Of a stretch of 64,000 nucleotides of DNA, positions 62,059 through 64,000 are shown piece after piece. A program made the translations under genes and the position numbers. Within the stretch, counting starts at the first letter, position 1; every line of letters starts with the position of its first letter. The stretch lies in contig CAVWDE010000014.1 of the NCBI GenBank assembly GCA_963753685.1, positions 1 to 64,000 of the forward strand, given 5' to 3'. The notes beneath the pieces are model-generated. The model was given only the letters and a program-made list of their open reading frames with translations, did not search any database and was not told the DNA's origin. Source of the stretch: DATAOG01 sp963753685 (GTDB lineage Bacteria; Pseudomonadota; Alphaproteobacteria; Geminicoccales; Geminicoccaceae).

Positions 62059-64000
62059 GTGGCCGCCGCTCACTATCTTCGAACGCCCAAGGTCGAGACC
62101 GCGAGCGAGGGCCTCGCGCAGCGGCTGCAGGCGCTCTGGGAGACCAAGCCCGGGCTCTTCGGCTGGATCGGCAGCGTCGATCACAAGCAGATCGGCATCC
62201 GCTACATGGTGACCGCGTTTGCCTTCCTGATCGCGGGCGGCATCGAGGCCCTGATCATGCGGGTCCAGCTCGCACGGCCCGATCAGCACCTCCTGACCGG
62301 GGCGCAGTACGACCAGCTGTTCTCGATGCACGGCATCACCATGATCTTCCTCTACGCCCTGCCGATCCTGTCGGGCTTCAGCAACTATCTGTTTCCGCTG
62401 CTGCTCGGCTCGCGCGACATGGCGTTTCCGCGCCTCAACGCCTTCTCCTACTGGATCTACCTCGCGGCCGGCCTGTTCCTCTATGCGAGCTTCGTGATCG
62501 GCCAGGCGCCCAACGACGGCTGGTTCAATTTCGCACCCTATTCCGAGCGCGCGTTCAATCCCGGCCTGAACATGGATTTCTACGCGCTCGGCATGATCTT
62601 CCTCGGCATCTCGACCACGGTCGGCGCCGCCAACTTCGTCGTCACCGTCATGCGCACGCGCGCCCCCGGCATGTCGATCAACCGCCTGCCGATCATGATC
62701 TGGGGCACGACCACGGTCTCGGTCGGTATCCTTTTGTCCGTGCCCTCGGTCAGCCTTGCCTTCTTCCTGCTCTGGATGGACCGCCAGTTCGGGACCCACT
62801 TCTTCGACGCCGCGAACGGCGGCCAGCCACTTCTGTGGCAGCACCTGTTCTGGATCTTTGCCCATCCCTGGGTCTACATCATCGTCCTGCCGGCGATGGG
62901 CATCGTCTCGGACGGCCTGCCGGTGTTCTGCCGCCGCCCCCTGGTCGGCTACACGCTGGTGGCGCTCGCGACCGTCATGACCATGGTCCTGGGCTTCGGC
63001 GTGTGGATCCACCACATGTTCGCGACCGGCATCCCGTTCCTGGCGCTGTCGTTCTTCAGCGGCGCCTCCTTCATCATCACCATCCCGAGCGCCATCGCGG
63101 TGTTCGCCTGGGTCGCCACCATCTGGAGCGGCCGGCCGGTGATCACGACCGCCTTCCTCTACTTCGCGGCCTTCATCCCGATGTTCGTGATCGGCGGCGT
63201 CTCCGGGGTGATGACCGCGGCCGTGCCGGCCGACTTCCAGCTGCACGGCACCTATTTCGTGGTCGCCCACATCCACTACGTGCTGATCGGCATCAATCTG
63301 TTCGCGGTGCTCGGCGGCCTCTACTTCTGGTTCCCCAAGATGACCGGCCGCCTGCTCGACGAGCGCCTCGGACAGTGGAACTTCTGGACCGTGTTCGCGG
63401 GCTTCAACCTCGCCTTCCTGCCGATGCACTGGACCGGCCTCTTGGGCATGCCGCGCCGGATCTACACCTATCCCGCGGACATGGGCTGGAACACCGCCAA
63501 CCTGATCACCACGATCGGCGCGTTTGTGTTTGCGGTGGGCCTGCTGCTGTTCCTCATCAACGTCGTGGTCAGCCTCCGGCGCGGCGACCCCTCCGGCGCC
63601 AATCCATGGGACGCGCCGACCCTCGAATGGGCGATCCCCTCGCCGCCCCCGCCCTACAATTTCGCGGTGATCCCGGTGGTCGCGAGCCGTCATCCGCTCT
63701 GGGAGGAGCGCCTGCAGGAAGGCTCGGGCCATTCCTCGGTCGACCGCGGGCTGGTCCTGGACGACGGCAAGCAGACCATCGCGACCACGGTCCTCGATGC
63801 CGACCCGGACGTCATCCTGAGGATGCCCGAGGATTCGGCCTGGCCGTTCCTCACGACGCTCGCGATGACGGCGGGCTTCGTCGGGCTGCTGCTGCACTGG
63901 TGGTGGCTCGCGACCGCCGGCGGCGGGGCGATCCTGATTTGCGTCCTGATCTGGCTCTGGCCGCGCGCGAGCCTCGGCCAGACGGCGCGCTCCGCCCCGG
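62059..64000 (+). CDS. Cytochrome c oxidase subunit I (CoxN/CtaD-like), partial at 3' end
   Basis: A GTG at 62059 starts a frame open to the window edge (647 codons visible). Twelve or more helices include the heme ligand region MHGITMIFLYALPILSGFSN, FAHPWVYIIVLPAMGIVSDG with the CuB His269 and cross-linked Tyr273, WIHHMFATGIP with two CuB histidines, and the heme-binding HGTYFVVAHIHYVLIG. The residue that is Glu in canonical HPEVY oxidases is Trp271 here. A long C-terminal extension with hydrophobic helices (FLTTLAMTAGFVGLLLHWWW) follows the core, as in subunit I/III fusions. It reduces O2 to water and pumps or moves protons. Confidence 0.92.
   Translation, partial: MAAAHYLRTPKVETASEGLAQRLQALWETKPGLFGWIGSVDHKQIGIRYMVTAFAFLIAGGIEALIMRVQLARPDQHLLTGAQYDQLFSMHGITMIFLYALPILSGFSNYLFPLLLGSRDMAFPRLNAFSYWIYLAAGLFLYASFVIGQAPNDGWFNFAPYSERAFNPGLNMDFYALGMIFLGISTTVGAANFVVTVMRTRAPGMSINRLPIMIWGTTTVSVGILLSVPSVSLAFFLLWMDRQFGTHFFDAANGGQPLLWQHLFWIFAHPWVYIIVLPAMGIVSDGLPVFCRRPLVGYTLVALATVMTMVLGFGVWIHHMFATGIPFLALSFFSGASFIITIPSAIAVFAWVATIWSGRPVITTAFLYFAAFIPMFVIGGVSGVMTAAVPADFQLHGTYFVVAHIHYVLIGINLFAVLGGLYFWFPKMTGRLLDERLGQWNFWTVFAGFNLAFLPMHWTGLLGMPRRIYTYPADMGWNTANLITTIGAFVFAVGLLLFLINVVVSLRRGDPSGANPWDAPTLEWAIPSPPPPYNFAVIPVVASRHPLWEERLQEGSGHSSVDRGLVLDDGKQTIATTVLDADPDVILRMPEDSAWPFLTTLAMTAGFVGLLLHWWWLATAGGGAILICVLIWLWPRASLGQTARSAP

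Noticed and set aside
1..64000. CRISPR array, rRNA or tRNA genes
   Set aside because: Reading through, I found no regularly spaced repeats of CRISPR type and no convincing rRNA or tRNA sequence. No systematic computation was possible.

Overview
The window is a GC-rich stretch of a bacterial chromosome, most likely from an alphaproteobacterium of the Rhodospirillales/Geminicoccaceae type. The evidence is the linked order lgt - midA-like methyltransferase - pgeF, two ELM1-family glycosyltransferases, and an alternative cytochrome oxidase with a cytochrome c-fused subunit II. This is inferred from gene content only, because there is no rRNA or tRNA here.

Region 1 (1-8.1 kb) is a graveyard of mobile and broken genes: IS5- and IS3-family transposase remnants, the last part of a phage large terminase, a DUF3489 pseudogene, the C-terminal part of a large serine recombinase, a RadC-like gene truncated by the IS3 remnant, two degenerate response-regulator receivers, a frameshifted excalibur-domain gene, and a cluster of TTCCCTG repeats. 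Region 2 (8.1-16.6 kb) makes or exports a polysaccharide: O-antigen ligase/polymerase, a GT39-like membrane glycosyltransferase (frameshifted), two divergent GT4 enzymes, a methyltransferase and a Tat-type secreted protein.

Region 3 (17.3-29.5 kb, minus strand) is a nearly complete type II secretion operon (gspO-E-F-G-H-I-J-L-M-C-like-D-K), preceded by a small secreted nuclease-fold protein. Region 4 (29.7-38.3 kb) has a cyclic-nucleotide-type K+ channel and a glycoconjugate cluster: two sulfotransferases, two ELM1-type glycosyltransferases, a 2OG-Fe(II) oxygenase, a GT8-like protein and a membrane PAP2 phosphatase. Region 5 (38.3-46.3 kb) is metabolic: cytochrome c, FAD oxidoreductase, TIM-barrel isomerase, ThDP enzyme (frameshifted), epimerase, cupin and a TPR protein that has a perfect CRP-type palindrome upstream. 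Region 6 (46.6-49.3 kb) is the housekeeping lgt-midA-pgeF block.

Region 7 (49.3-51.4 kb) has an AT-richer NYN-domain gene and an intact IS256-family element (50126-51407) with a 9-bp target duplication. Region 8 (51.6-57.3 kb) carries DUF3500, a flavin monooxygenase, two OsmC-type proteins, a methyltransferase and an amidohydrolase. Region 9 (57.5-64 kb) is an electron-transport unit: a PQQ alcohol dehydrogenase carrying the lanthanide-binding aspartate (XoxF type), a XoxJ-like binding protein, a cytochrome c, then cytochrome oxidase subunits II and I, the last running off the window. Together these form a plausible path from alcohol to oxygen.

Several otherwise well-conserved genes (9737-11852, 16810-17215, 41293-43078, 59412-60246) each carry one frameshift. 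This may reflect draft-assembly errors rather than real gene loss.
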